Program-made: the position numbers and the translations under genes
DNA from: Bifidobacterium sp.
GTDB taxonomy: Bacteria; Actinomycetota; Actinomycetes; Actinomycetales; Bifidobacteriaceae
DNA: 64,000 nucleotides
Direction: 5' to 3'
Assembly (NCBI RefSeq): GCF_022640935.1
Contig: NZ_JALCCV010000005.1
Coordinates: 1 to 64,000, forward strand
The notes under the pieces: model-generated
What the model was told of the DNA's origin: nothing
The model's database searches: none
What the model saw: only the letters and a program-made list of their open reading frames with translations
Shown here: positions 1-9,335 of the stretch, one piece after another
How positions within the stretch are numbered: the first letter of the stretch is position 1
Layout of the letters: the number at the start of each line of letters is the position of its first letter

Positions 1-45
1 TGGGTTGGGAACGTACCGGGCCGGCGCTCGAATCCAAAGGTACGT

Positions 46-89
46 CGGCGGTTACGTGCGGCGGCCGCGGTCGCCGCACGTAACCGCCG
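46..89. repeat. Perfect 18-bp inverted repeat upstream of pepC
   Basis: Bases 46-63 are the exact reverse complement of 72-89, with an 8-nt GC-rich loop. There is no T-run on either side, so it is not a textbook Rho-independent terminator. It may be a terminator for a gene left of the window, a cruciform-forming site, or a leader hairpin of the pepC transcript. The rest of 1-199 has no convincing gene. Confidence 0.6.
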
Positions 90-199
90 GAGCGTATAGT
101 GTCGGCGAACCATACACTGTCGATTTGCCTGTTGCGCGCCGCCGTCAGATCGGTTATGACCTGGCCGTCCGTGCGCGTTGCGACGTATGAGGAGAAATT

Positions 200-1678
200 A
201 TGACCGCATCACCTTCGAATCGCGCCATAACCGCCGAGGAAGTGCACCACTACAGCGAGGCGTTTACGGCTGACCGCGCCAACCGCGTAGCCGCGAACGC
301 CGCCGTGGCAAGCGGCGTGCTCAGCGCTGCGACAAGCTATCAGGGACTGCGCGAGCTACCGCACGAATTTTCGGTCGAGCTCAAACAGGGCTCAATCACC
401 AATCAGGAGCGTTCCGGGCGTTGCTGGATGTTCGCGGCACTCAACACGCTGCGCTTCGAAGTGATGCACCGTTGGAATCTCGAGGATTTCGAGTTTTCCG
501 AGAATTACCTGTTCTTCTGGGACAAGATCGAGAAATCGAACGCTTACTTGGAAAACGTGCTTGACACGCTCGACGACAGCACCGAAAGCCGACTGTTCCA
601 ATCGATCAATGAGTATCCGGCCGAAGACGGCGGCTGGTGGCAAATGTTCGTAAACCTAGTGAACAAATACGGTCTCGTGCCGAAATCCGCCTACCCCGAA
701 TCGGCGAATTCACGGAATTCCGACGCTTTCACCCAGTACCTGGCCGCCAAGCTGCGCGAGTTCGCATCCGCTCTGCGCGACCGGCACAGCAAGGGCGCCG
801 GCATCAACGAGCTACGCGAAGAGAAGATACGGGATATGGAGGTCATATACCGCATCTGCGCGATCTCGCTCGGCGAACCGCCTGAACATTTCGATTTCCT
901 CGCTCGCGTGAAGGATGATGACGACAAGGGCGGCACAGACGACAAGGACCGGACTGGAACTGGGTCGGCCAAAGCTGCCAAATCGACCGAATCCAAGGAT
1001 TCTCCCGACACAGATGCCATCAAGCGTTCCGGCACCGATACCCGCCTGCAGATCTGCGCCTACGGCATCACGCCGCTCGACTTCTACCGCCGCTACGTAC
1101 CGGTCGACGTCAACGATTACGTCACGCTGGCGAATGTACCGATGGCGAGCCGCGCATATAACACGCGTTACCGCATCAAATACTCGACCAATGTGGCCGA
1201 GACCGAACAGCTCGAATTCGTCAATGTCACGCTCGACGCGTTCCACAAGGCCGCTGTTAACCAGCTCACCGCAGGTCACCCCATCTGGTTCGCGTGCGAC
1301 TGCATGCAGTACTCCCTGCGCAAGGACGGCATCTTTGACCGCAATACAGTGCGCGTGGACGAGCTCTTCGGCACCGAATTCACCTTTGATAAGGCGCGCG
1401 GCCTTGAATACGGCGAGCGCCCGAGCAACCACGCGATGACACTCACCGGCGTGAATCTGGACAAGGACGGCAAGGCCGACCGATGGAAAGTCGAGAACAG
1501 CTGGGGCAAGGACACCGGCAAGGACGGCTACTACGTGGCCTCCGACGACTGGTTCGGCAATTACGTCACCGAGCTGGTCATCCGCAAGGACTACCTCGAC
1601 TCCGATACCCTTGCCGCGCTCGATACCGCCCCGGTCGAGCTCGATCCGTGGCAGCCGCTGACAAGGCCATGCAGGTAA
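200..1678 (+). CDS. pepC: Aminopeptidase C (peptidase C1B, bleomycin hydrolase family)
   Basis: This is a cytoplasmic cysteine aminopeptidase that removes N-terminal residues from peptides. The 492-aa product is slightly longer than the usual ~440-450 aa. The papain-type catalytic triad is visible: Cys75 in SGRCWMFAA, His411 in SNHAMTLTG and Asn433 in VENSWG, with an oxyanion-hole Gln at NQE. A hydrophilic, Asp/Lys/Thr-rich segment around residues 235-280 is not part of the usual fold and probably forms a surface loop. The start follows a GAGGAGAAATT ribosome binding site. It converges with the downstream P-type ATPase, 54 bp away. The family assignment is firm; the insertion is only described here. 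Confidence 0.95.
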   Translation: MTASPSNRAITAEEVHHYSEAFTADRANRVAANAAVASGVLSAATSYQGLRELPHEFSVELKQGSITNQERSGRCWMFAALNTLRFEVMHRWNLEDFEFSENYLFFWDKIEKSNAYLENVLDTLDDSTESRLFQSINEYPAEDGGWWQMFVNLVNKYGLVPKSAYPESANSRNSDAFTQYLAAKLREFASALRDRHSKGAGINELREEKIRDMEVIYRICAISLGEPPEHFDFLARVKDDDDKGGTDDKDRTGTGSAKAAKSTESKDSPDTDAIKRSGTDTRLQICAYGITPLDFYRRYVPVDVNDYVTLANVPMASRAYNTRYRIKYSTNVAETEQLEFVNVTLDAFHKAAVNQLTAGHPIWFACDCMQYSLRKDGIFDRNTVRVDELFGTEFTFDKARGLEYGERPSNHAMTLTGVNLDKDGKADRWKVENSWGKDTGKDGYYVASDDWFGNYVTELVIRKDYLDSDTLAALDTAPVELDPWQPLTRPCR

Positions 1679-1732
1679 TGGTTTAACGGGAACTTGCCGG
1701 CTGAGTGCCTAGACCAGCACAGTGCCGTCTGT

Positions 1733-4700
1733 CTAACGGCTCAGCATCCTTTTTACGCCTAGGCGGGCTTTGCGGCCGGTGGCGCGCAGCCCGCTGCGCA
1801 CGCCATAGCCGCGCCTGGCAAGCTGGGCGCGGACAAGCTTGTCGCCTTCACAGAAAATCAGCACGGTCATCGACAGGCCGAGGCAGATGAGCCATTGCAT
1901 ACCCGTGAGCGGAACCACACCCAGCACGGCGGCCGACGCGGGAATATACATGACCACCGCGTGTATCGCTATCGCCACGACGGCCGCGATGAGCAGGAAG
2001 GGGTTACGCATGGGATTGAGGCTAACCACTGAGATATTCTCCGAACGCGCCGATGCCGACATGAAGAAGCTGAACAGCACCAGCAAGGTCAACGCCATGG
2101 TTCTGGACGATACCACGTCGTAACCGGTATCGATCATCACACGGAACATGACGAGGATGCACGTCGCCATCCATAGCCCGCAAACCGCCGTTCTAGCCCA
2201 CAAGGCCATCGAAAGCAGACCTTCATGCGATTGACGCGGCGGCCGCGAAAGTTCGTCGCCTTGTCCGGGTTCGAAGGCGAGTGCGATGTCCTGCACGCCG
2301 TTGGTGACGAAATTAATCCACAGCATCTGCAGCGGCATGAACAGCAGCGGCATGTCAGCGATGACGTTGACGCCAACGGCGATCATGGCCGCGACTGCGG
2401 TCGACAACAAGAAGTACGCCGAACCGCGCGATGCCTTGAACGTCACACGCCCTTCGCGCACTGCTTTAATGATCGTGACGAAATTATCGTCCGTAAGCAC
2501 CACGTCGCTGGCCTCTCGCGCCACATCGGTGCCCGACTCGCCCATTGCGATGCCCACGGAAGCTGCCTTGAGTGCGGGAGCATCGTTCACGCCATCGCCC
2601 GTGACCGCCACCGTCTGGCCTTCGTCCTGCAGAATCTCGACGATGCGCAGCTTGTCCTGCGGCGAGACCCTGGCAGCGATCGAGGTCTCCCGCAACCGGC
2701 CTTTGAGCACTTCGTCGCTCATGTCGAGCATCTCGCTGCCGGTGATCGCGTTGTCGGTGTGCTGCAATCCGAGGCGCTCTCCGATCGCCCGCGCAGTGAG
2801 CGGGTGGTCGCCGGTGATCATCTTGACCTCGATGCCGGCTTGCGCACACTGTTCGATCGCCTCGCGCACGCCTTTTCTCGGCGGATCCATCATGCCTTCG
2901 AGGCCCAGGAAGCGCATGCCATGGGGGCTGCGGTAATCGCCGGGATGAATTTCGGCGCTGAACTCGCGCGCGGCCACGCCGATGACGCGCAGACCCATGC
3001 CGCCCATCGTCTCGTAGGTCGCGTTGATCAGATCGTAGTCCATGGGCTCTTCGCGCGGATGTGCGGGTTCGCCGACACTGGTTGAATCCTCAGCATCGTT
3101 GGAACCCGTGGTTTCGGTGTATTCGACAGATTCCGCAGACTCGACGGCACCGGCGGCCTCGACGGAATTGTCGTCAACCGGGATACCGGCGTCGGTCAGC
3201 CCATCGCGCTGCGCAACCGTGTCAGCTTCGATGGCCATCGTCGTGCACATGCCGGCGACCGTATCAGGCGCGCCCTTGACATACTGCGTGTAGCTGCCAT
3301 CCTCATTGCGGCACATGGTCATCGAGTAGCGCAATTCCGGCTCATACGGCGTTTCGAGCACAATCTCGGCCGCACGATCCTCATCCGTGACGGCACCTGT
3401 CTCGTCAGCTATGCGGGCCATCGCCATATCCACGGCATCGCCGCTGTATTGGATATTGCCGTCGTCATCCGTGCTGCGCCGCACCTCGTTGGTCAGCGCG
3501 CCGGCACGCAACAGGCTCAGCACATCCTGAGAAAGCGGCGCGGCCGATAGCGAAGCCATGGCATTGTTCAGCCCGCGCTGTGCATCCAGCTTGTTGTTGT
3601 CGGTGGCAGCGGTGTCGCCTGAACCGCTCTGGTCGCTCATGTCGCCCTGTTCATTGCGCCCAGCCGTGTCCGCCTGGCATTGCCGCGGCTCGCCGCCGCC
3701 GATCGAGCACATCTCGACCGTCATACGGTTCTGGGTGAGCGTGCCGGTCTTATCCGAGCCGATGACCGTGGCCGATCCCAAGGTTTCCACGGCCGGCAGC
3801 CGTCGTACGATCGCATTGTGCCTCGCCATGCGCGAGACCGCCAACGCCATGGCAACCGTGAGCACGATCGGCAGGGACTCGGGCATGGCCGCCACTGCCA
3901 GCGCAACCGAGGAGAGGAAAGCGTCGGTGGGATTGCCATTGATGATCCAGCCGCCTGCAAAGACAAACAGCGCCACAAGAATGACCGCGACGGCGATGCC
4001 ACGTTCGGTGCGGTTCATGATCTGCTCGAGCGGCGTGGTGGTGTGGGTCGTGTTGACCATGTCGTTGATTTCGCCCAACTCGGTGTTCGCGCCGGTGCCG
4101 ACGACCACGCCCCGGCCGCGCCCGCCGGTCACCATCGTGCCGGAGAAGGCGATCGATTTGCGATCGCCCAGCGGCGCATCCTTGTCGCTCACTTTGGTGT
4201 TCTTGCTGGCGTCGTCGCTTTCCCCGGTCAGCATCGATTCATCAATGCGCAGATTATTGGTTTCGATCAACCGCAAATCAGCGGGAACCCGGTCGCCGCT
4301 TTCCAGCAGCACCACATCGCCCGGCACGATGGACGGCGTCGACATCGTGGTCACCCGCTTGTCGCGAACCACCCGGCTCGTAGGCGTCGAAAGCGAAGCC
4401 AGCGCCTTCACCGCTTCGCCCGCCTTGACCTCCTGGTAGAAACCGAGAATGGCATTGAGCAGCAGCACAACGAAGATCGCCAACGCATCCACATGATGAT
4501 CCAGCACCATCGTGATGATGCCACAGACGATGAGCACCATGATGAGCGGGCTCCTGAATTGCAACAGGAACATCTTCCATTGAGGGACTGCCACCTCCTG
4601 CTCCAGCGAATTCTCGCCGAAGAGCTCGAGCCTGCGCTCGGCCTCGTCCTGGGTCAGTCCATGCACCGAAGTCTTGAGCGATTCGATAGTCCGCTCGGGC

Positions 4701-5104
4701 GTCAGACTGTGCCATATCTCTTCGGAAGCCTCGGACTCAGACGGGGTCGGACCGTCTGAAGGCCCGGAAAAATCGGAAGCTCTGGATGGATCGGTGGTTC
4801 CCGGGGCGTTGTCAGCGTGGTCGTCCGCGTGTATATCGTTGCCATTCTGCGCCGGCTTTGGATCATCTGCAGTTTTTACAGCATCACCTGTTGGGGCATC
4901 GTCCACCGTCGGGCGTGGCCTCGCAGCATCCTTAATCATGGCAGCTGCGGCATGCGCTGAGGCGGCGCCCTCTTTCGCCGAATCCGTTGTTGCTTGGTCT
5001 GTCGTCGGATCCCTGATTCCCGTGGCTTTCCCCATCTCGGGTTCATTCGCCGGCTGCTCGTTCGCCGCATTGCTCGTCTTATTCGTCGTCGTTGCACTGG
5101 TCAT
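1733..5104 (-). CDS. P2-type cation-transporting ATPase (Ca2+ type)
   Basis: This membrane pump couples ATP hydrolysis to cation export, probably Ca2+ (P2A/PMR1-like family). The phosphorylation motif DKTGTLT lies near residue 454, the actuator TGES motif near 290, and the hinge GDGVNDAPALK towards the C-terminal third; the C-terminal domain has several membrane segments. At 1,123 aa it is about 200 residues longer than typical relatives. The excess is an acidic Ala/Asp/Thr-rich cytoplasmic N-terminus of about 130 residues and two acidic low-complexity insertions in the nucleotide-binding domain. It is preceded by a 480-bp spacer that contains the likely metG terminator. Substrate is inferred from the family, not shown. 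Confidence 0.88.
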   Translation of the reverse strand: MTSATTTNKTSNAANEQPANEPEMGKATGIRDPTTDQATTDSAKEGAASAHAAAAMIKDAARPRPTVDDAPTGDAVKTADDPKPAQNGNDIHADDHADNAPGTTDPSRASDFSGPSDGPTPSESEASEEIWHSLTPERTIESLKTSVHGLTQDEAERRLELFGENSLEQEVAVPQWKMFLLQFRSPLIMVLIVCGIITMVLDHHVDALAIFVVLLLNAILGFYQEVKAGEAVKALASLSTPTSRVVRDKRVTTMSTPSIVPGDVVLLESGDRVPADLRLIETNNLRIDESMLTGESDDASKNTKVSDKDAPLGDRKSIAFSGTMVTGGRGRGVVVGTGANTELGEINDMVNTTHTTTPLEQIMNRTERGIAVAVILVALFVFAGGWIINGNPTDAFLSSVALAVAAMPESLPIVLTVAMALAVSRMARHNAIVRRLPAVETLGSATVIGSDKTGTLTQNRMTVEMCSIGGGEPRQCQADTAGRNEQGDMSDQSGSGDTAATDNNKLDAQRGLNNAMASLSAAPLSQDVLSLLRAGALTNEVRRSTDDDGNIQYSGDAVDMAMARIADETGAVTDEDRAAEIVLETPYEPELRYSMTMCRNEDGSYTQYVKGAPDTVAGMCTTMAIEADTVAQRDGLTDAGIPVDDNSVEAAGAVESAESVEYTETTGSNDAEDSTSVGEPAHPREEPMDYDLINATYETMGGMGLRVIGVAAREFSAEIHPGDYRSPHGMRFLGLEGMMDPPRKGVREAIEQCAQAGIEVKMITGDHPLTARAIGERLGLQHTDNAITGSEMLDMSDEVLKGRLRETSIAARVSPQDKLRIVEILQDEGQTVAVTGDGVNDAPALKAASVGIAMGESGTDVAREASDVVLTDDNFVTIIKAVREGRVTFKASRGSAYFLLSTAVAAMIAVGVNVIADMPLLFMPLQMLWINFVTNGVQDIALAFEPGQGDELSRPPRQSHEGLLSMALWARTAVCGLWMATCILVMFRVMIDTGYDVVSSRTMALTLLVLFSFFMSASARSENISVVSLNPMRNPFLLIAAVVAIAIHAVVMYIPASAAVLGVVPLTGMQWLICLGLSMTVLIFCEGDKLVRAQLARRGYGVRSGLRATGRKARLGVKRMLSR

Positions 5105-5585
5105 AGTCGCACGGCCTTTCGATCGTCATGGTCGGTTTCGGTCAGCAATCGCACGCACATGCCAGATAACGCACGAATCCCCATTCGCACATCGGCATAT
5201 GTCGCAATCTCTTCTATGAACCTAACAAACTCGTGTAACGTCACTCCTCTCTCGGTGAACAAATTCGTTGCGTGTCGTATTCCGGTTCCGGCAAAGAGAA
5301 ACCCGGCGGGGGGAAGACCGCCGGGTCAGAGAGAAGAGAGAAGAAGGGTTCAGTTATGGGGCTTGTCTCCAAACCTCGCCGGCAACTGTTCTTGTCGACA
5401 ACTCTTATATAACCCGCTGTTTCTTGGAGGAACGATAGGTGCGTCTCAAAAAACCCTGTGAAACGTGTAACGATCGTGTGACATGCGGGCATGAAGCGGG
5501 GTCCACTGCCCCATTTGTGCCGCTAAACCGGGGGAAACGTCACGAAAGGGACAGCACGGCAGCCAGTACCAGCCGCAGACAATTT
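5105..5585. other. Gene-free spacer between metG and the P-type ATPase
   Basis: No supported coding sequence is present. The segment holds the metG terminator (5290-5326) and must hold the promoter of the downstream ATPase gene on the minus strand. No regulatory site was identified with confidence. Confidence 0.5.
5290..5326 (-). terminator. Rho-independent terminator after metG
   Basis: Read on the minus strand, ACCCGGCGG (5318-5326) pairs with CCGCCGGGT (5301-5309) across an 8-nt loop and is followed by the T-rich TTCTCTTTG. It sits 260 bp after the metG stop codon and before the ATPase gene. Confidence 0.6.
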
Positions 5586-7463
5586 CTATTCGTCGGCAGC
5601 GCCAGCCTCGAGCCTGGCCTTGGCAGCCTCGAAGCGCGCCTTCTTGGCGGCTTCGCGCCCGGCCAGTTCGGCCTCGAAGCGTGCAAGTTCCTCGTCGACG
5701 GCCTCTTTGGGAATCTTGGCGAAGATCGGAGACGGCTTAGGCACCGGAGCGCCGGGCATTAGCGGCTCACTCACCCATGGGTGCACGGTTTCGCCCATCA
5801 CGTAGTCGCCGGTGATAATCGGATAATGGAAGCCGGGCTCGTCAAGGTCCTCAACCTCCTCGATGCGCGGCAACGGCGAGAACGTGCCCGTGCCGCCCAG
5901 CGCCTCCCAGACCTTCTGCGCGGAATGCGGCAGGAAGGGCGCGAGCAGATGATTCGCGTCGGACACGGCCTGTGCTGCCACATGCAGCACAGTTGCCAGG
6001 CGCCTTTCGTCATCCTTGATCTTCCACGGCTCGGCGGCGGAAATGTATTTGTTGGTGTCACCGACCACGCGCATCGCCTCGGACAGCGCGTTCTTCTGAC
6101 GATGGCGCTCGATCAGGCCGCCGACGATGTCGAATGCGTCTGATGTCTCCTGCAGCAGCGCGCGATCCTCCTCGGTCATCGAATCCTCGTCCAGCTCAGG
6201 AATCGCGCCGAAATTCTTGTTGATGAGGTTGGCCACGCGGTTGACGAGATTGCCCCAGCTTGCGGCCAATTCCTCGTTGTTGTGCCGGACGAACTCAGCC
6301 CAGGTGAAGTCGGAGTCCGAGCTTTCCGGGCCGGCCACCGAAATGTAATAACGCACGGCGTCAACCGGATAACGCGCGAGGATGTCTTTGACATAGATCA
6401 CAATGCCACGCGAAGAGCTGAACTTCTTGCCCTCCATGGTCATGAACTCGGAGGCCACGACCTGCTCGGGCAGATTGAGCGGGCCGAGGTCGCCGACTTC
6501 GCCACCTTTGGAACCCTGCCCGTTATAAGCAAGCATCTCCGAAGGCCAGATCTGCGAATGGAAAGTGATGTTGTCCTTGCCCATGAAGTAGTAGGCCGGC
6601 GTCGAATGATCGTTCCACCAGGCGCGCCAAGCCTGTGGGTCGCCCTGCCGGCGCGCCCACTCGATGGAGGCCGACACGTAGCCGATCACCGCGTCGAACC
6701 ACACGTAGAGCTTCTTGTTCGGGTTGTCGATCCAGCCGTCGACCGGGATGGGGATGCCCCAGTCGATGTCGCGCGTGATGGCGCGGGGGCGCACCTCTTT
6801 GAACAGGCCGAGCGAGAAGTTGATGACATTCGTGCGCCAGCCCTCGCGCGTCTTGAGCCAGGCGAGATTGGCCTCGGCGAGCGCCGGCAGATCGAGGAAG
6901 AAATGCTCGGTCTCTTCAAAGCGCGGCGTTTCGCCGTTGATCTTCGAGACCGGGTTGATCAACTCGTCGGGGTCGAGCTCATTGCCGCAGTTGTCGCACT
7001 GATCGCCACGCGCGCCGTCCGCGCCGCAGATCGGGCAAGTGCCCTCGATGTAGCGGTCGGGCAGCGTGCGCCCGGTCGACGGGGAAATCGCGACTTTCTG
7101 CGTGCCTTGGTAGATGTAGCCGTTCTTCAGGCACTGTTTGAACATCTCCTGCACCACATGCTCGTGGTTGCGGGTCGTGGTGCGGGTGAACAGGTCATAG
7201 CTCAATCCCAGATCGCACAGATCCTTGGCGATGACCCGATTGTAGCGATTGGCGAGCTCCTGCGCACCCACGCCCTCGTTCTCCGCCTCGACCAAGATCG
7301 GGGTGCCGTGCTCGTCGGTGCCCGAGACCATCAGCACGTCGTTGCCCTTCATGCGCTCGTAGCGCGCGAAAACATCCGAAGGCACACCGAAACCGGCGAC
7401 GTGGCCGATGTGACGGGGACCGTTGGCATACGGCCATGCAACATTCACCATAATATGAGTCAT
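5586..7463 (-). CDS. metG: Methionyl-tRNA synthetase
   Basis: This is a class I aminoacyl-tRNA synthetase that charges tRNA(Met), including the initiator. The ATP-binding HIGH motif is at residues 18-21 (GPRHIGH) and the KMSKS equivalent, KFSSS, is near residue 347. A four-Cys zinc knuckle (CPICG..CDNCG) lies near residues 143-162, which marks the four-cysteine MetRS subtype. The 625-aa product has an alanine/arginine/glutamate-rich C-terminal helix and no obvious C-terminal tRNA-binding dimer domain. In mycobacteria metS is also found near rsmI and pmt, and the same grouping occurs here. Confidence 0.97.
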   Translation of the reverse strand: MTHIMVNVAWPYANGPRHIGHVAGFGVPSDVFARYERMKGNDVLMVSGTDEHGTPILVEAENEGVGAQELANRYNRVIAKDLCDLGLSYDLFTRTTTRNHEHVVQEMFKQCLKNGYIYQGTQKVAISPSTGRTLPDRYIEGTCPICGADGARGDQCDNCGNELDPDELINPVSKINGETPRFEETEHFFLDLPALAEANLAWLKTREGWRTNVINFSLGLFKEVRPRAITRDIDWGIPIPVDGWIDNPNKKLYVWFDAVIGYVSASIEWARRQGDPQAWRAWWNDHSTPAYYFMGKDNITFHSQIWPSEMLAYNGQGSKGGEVGDLGPLNLPEQVVASEFMTMEGKKFSSSRGIVIYVKDILARYPVDAVRYYISVAGPESSDSDFTWAEFVRHNNEELAASWGNLVNRVANLINKNFGAIPELDEDSMTEEDRALLQETSDAFDIVGGLIERHRQKNALSEAMRVVGDTNKYISAAEPWKIKDDERRLATVLHVAAQAVSDANHLLAPFLPHSAQKVWEALGGTGTFSPLPRIEEVEDLDEPGFHYPIITGDYVMGETVHPWVSEPLMPGAPVPKPSPIFAKIPKEAVDEELARFEAELAGREAAKKARFEAAKARLEAGAADE

Positions 7464-7868
7464 AATCCACGATTATCTGGCTCAGCGGGGACAGAACCGC
7501 TTTCTTCCGCCAATCCCACCGGCTTGTTCGCCCGCGCGCCTACGGCATCCCGTGATATCCATCTGCCGGCAAGCGCGATATGCGAAAGCCATCTGGCGCA
7601 TCTGGCAATACGTCCATGCTGCATGCGCTGATATGGCTGCGGCATATAGCGTCTTGTCCGCGGACATATCCCATGATTTGCCCGCCGACTTATTCATGGA
7701 CGCATCAACGATATCCGCTGTTCTATCGCATGGTAAATTCCTCATGTTTCTATCGACTTATCCCGTGACTTATCCACATTGCGACCCCTTTATCTGCTGG
7801 TTTTCCACTTATCCACAATTTCGGCATCTTCACAGGCATGAAACGCATTCTTCATTTACAGTCGGCGC
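7464..7868. promoter_or_regulatory. Divergent intergenic region with a cluster of DnaA boxes
   Basis: Between metG and the AbiEi-like gene there is no supported gene. Two perfect DnaA boxes TTATCCACA lie at 7770-7778 and 7809-7817 in the same orientation, with a related TTATCCCG at 7758-7765 and the similar TTTTCCAC just before the second box. They are 50-100 bp upstream of the start at 7869. DnaA could regulate this promoter or be titrated here; it does not look like oriC because dnaA, dnaN and rpmH are absent. Confidence 0.5.
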
Positions 7869-8483
7869 ATGGACACAACAACAGCCTCGATGCCGGGCGC
7901 GGCGCTCCCCGGCATCGCAAAGGCGATCCACGCGCCGTCCACCGTTCTGCGCGCCCATGATCTGCCGGGCCCGATGATTTTGCAACGCCTCGCGCTCGTA
8001 GGCGCTGTGCACAAGCTAGACAGCGCGAGCGCCTACCTCGCCGAGCACGCCGACACGCTCTACGGCCGCGGTGCCATCGTCAAATCGGTGGCACCCGGCG
8101 GCACGGTGTCGTGCGCGGTAAGCGCGGCGTGGGTGTGGCTGGGCGGGAGCTTCCCGAAAACCATCGATATCGTTTCCTCCTCGCATTTTCGATCACTGAT
8201 CTACGGGCGCAGGATACGCGTCTTCAACCGCAACACGCCGCCCGAACACCTGACGACGGTCGGGCAGCTGCGGCTCACGACTCCGCAGCGTACGGCATGC
8301 GACATTGCGCTGCTCTCCGACGAGGAGTCGATCGATATCCGAGCCAACGAAATGGTCTGCTCGCTGATGGAAAGCTACGCCTTCCGCCCCACGGATTGCC
8401 TGCATATCCTAGCCGCCAACCGCTTCTGGCAGAATGCCCCACGGGCGCGGCAGTTCTTCAGCGTCATCGAGCACTGCTTCTGA
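7869..8483 (+). CDS. AbiEi-like regulator (type IV TA antitoxin-like)
   Basis: The 204-aa soluble protein resembles bifidobacterial proteins annotated as AbiEi-family antitoxin or transcriptional regulator. The conserved middle part reads as a small domain with GRRIRVFNR followed by LRLTTPQRTACDIAL, a motif typical of the AbiEi_4-like C-terminal region. No AbiEii-type nucleotidyltransferase toxin follows; the next gene is an LRV-repeat protein. It is therefore either an orphan antitoxin or a free-standing regulator. The upstream promoter carries DnaA boxes. The family call is by resemblance only. Confidence 0.6.
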   Translation: MDTTTASMPGAALPGIAKAIHAPSTVLRAHDLPGPMILQRLALVGAVHKLDSASAYLAEHADTLYGRGAIVKSVAPGGTVSCAVSAAWVWLGGSFPKTIDIVSSSHFRSLIYGRRIRVFNRNTPPEHLTTVGQLRLTTPQRTACDIALLSDEESIDIRANEMVCSLMESYAFRPTDCLHILAANRFWQNAPRARQFFSVIEHCF

Positions 8484-8669
8484 GTGGAGATGCTGCTGCA
8501 GCCCTCGCAGAGCTCCGCTGACAACGGCAGGCGAGCCCGGTTTTGCGGACAGTCGTCTCGTAAGCAATCGCTGCAACGGTCAAGCCATGCTCCAGCGCAT
8601 CGGATTCAGTGCAATACAACGAATCCGCCACGACTTTTCTCAGCTCAGGAATCGCAAGGAGGCCGGCAT

Positions 8670-9050
8670 ATGGTTCGTTCGCGCGCTCACCAGCGACTGG
8701 CTCTGCTGTTCAACGGTGCCAGCTCGGATGTGGCGGCTGTCCGCCGGCTTGACCGGCTGCGGCATGATGCAACGCAGAGCGCAGCGGAAGTGCAGCCACA
8801 GCGGAACAACGAGCCGCCGCAGCCTCCACTGGCGCTCACGCCGCTGGTAGCGTGCAGCAGCGAGGACGACGACGTGCTATGGCATATCGCCCGCGAAGCG
8901 CCTGAGCTTCGACGCTGGCTGATCGCGAATCCGCGCGCCGATGCCAATCTGCTCGAATATGTCGCCCAAGCAGGCGGTCCCGGGGTGAAAGAAGGCTTTG
9001 AGGTGTTGTTCGAATCGCTCGGGCAATCCCCAGCATCAGCCGGGTCATAG
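8670..9050 (+). CDS. Short variant leucine-rich-repeat (LRV) protein
   Basis: The start at 8670 is chosen because a strong AAGGAGG ribosome binding site lies at 8657-8663; the open frame extends upstream but lacks one there. The product has 126 aa. Its C-terminal half (IAREAPELRRWLIANP ... LLEYVAQAGGPGV) matches the pattern of the LRV domain common in bifidobacterial proteins, in which P-x-LR-xx-L/V-xANP-xA is followed by LLEWLxxxG. Those proteins usually carry the domain at the N-terminus of longer proteins, so this may be a stand-alone unit or a fragment. Function is unknown. Confidence 0.6.
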   Translation: MVRSRAHQRLALLFNGASSDVAAVRRLDRLRHDATQSAAEVQPQRNNEPPQPPLALTPLVACSSEDDDVLWHIAREAPELRRWLIANPRADANLLEYVAQAGGPGVKEGFEVLFESLGQSPASAGS

Positions 9051-9335
9051 CCGCAAACGTCAAATGCCGCGTACCCGCTGAATCCGCCTACGCAGGAACC
9101 GGCTGAAAATCAGCGATGCCGCCGAACCCGAGCCCATCGCGAATGCACCGGCTGCCGAACCCGTAGTTGTCATTTACTAAGCAGATTTCCAGGAAAACGG
9201 CCATCGCAGGCGTTTCAGAGCTTTACCATGCGACGCAGAATGGCGTAGTTTCAACGGTATAGGCGAACGCGTGCCAACCGTATACTTTGGCACCTGCCAA
9301 ATAGGCGATACAAGTGCTTAATAAACGCGCGGCAT

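Noticed and set aside
7757..7817. Chromosomal origin (oriC) because of DnaA boxes
   Set aside because: Only two perfect boxes and one near-match, no AT-rich unwinding region, and none of dnaA, dnaN, recF, gyrB or rpmH is nearby.
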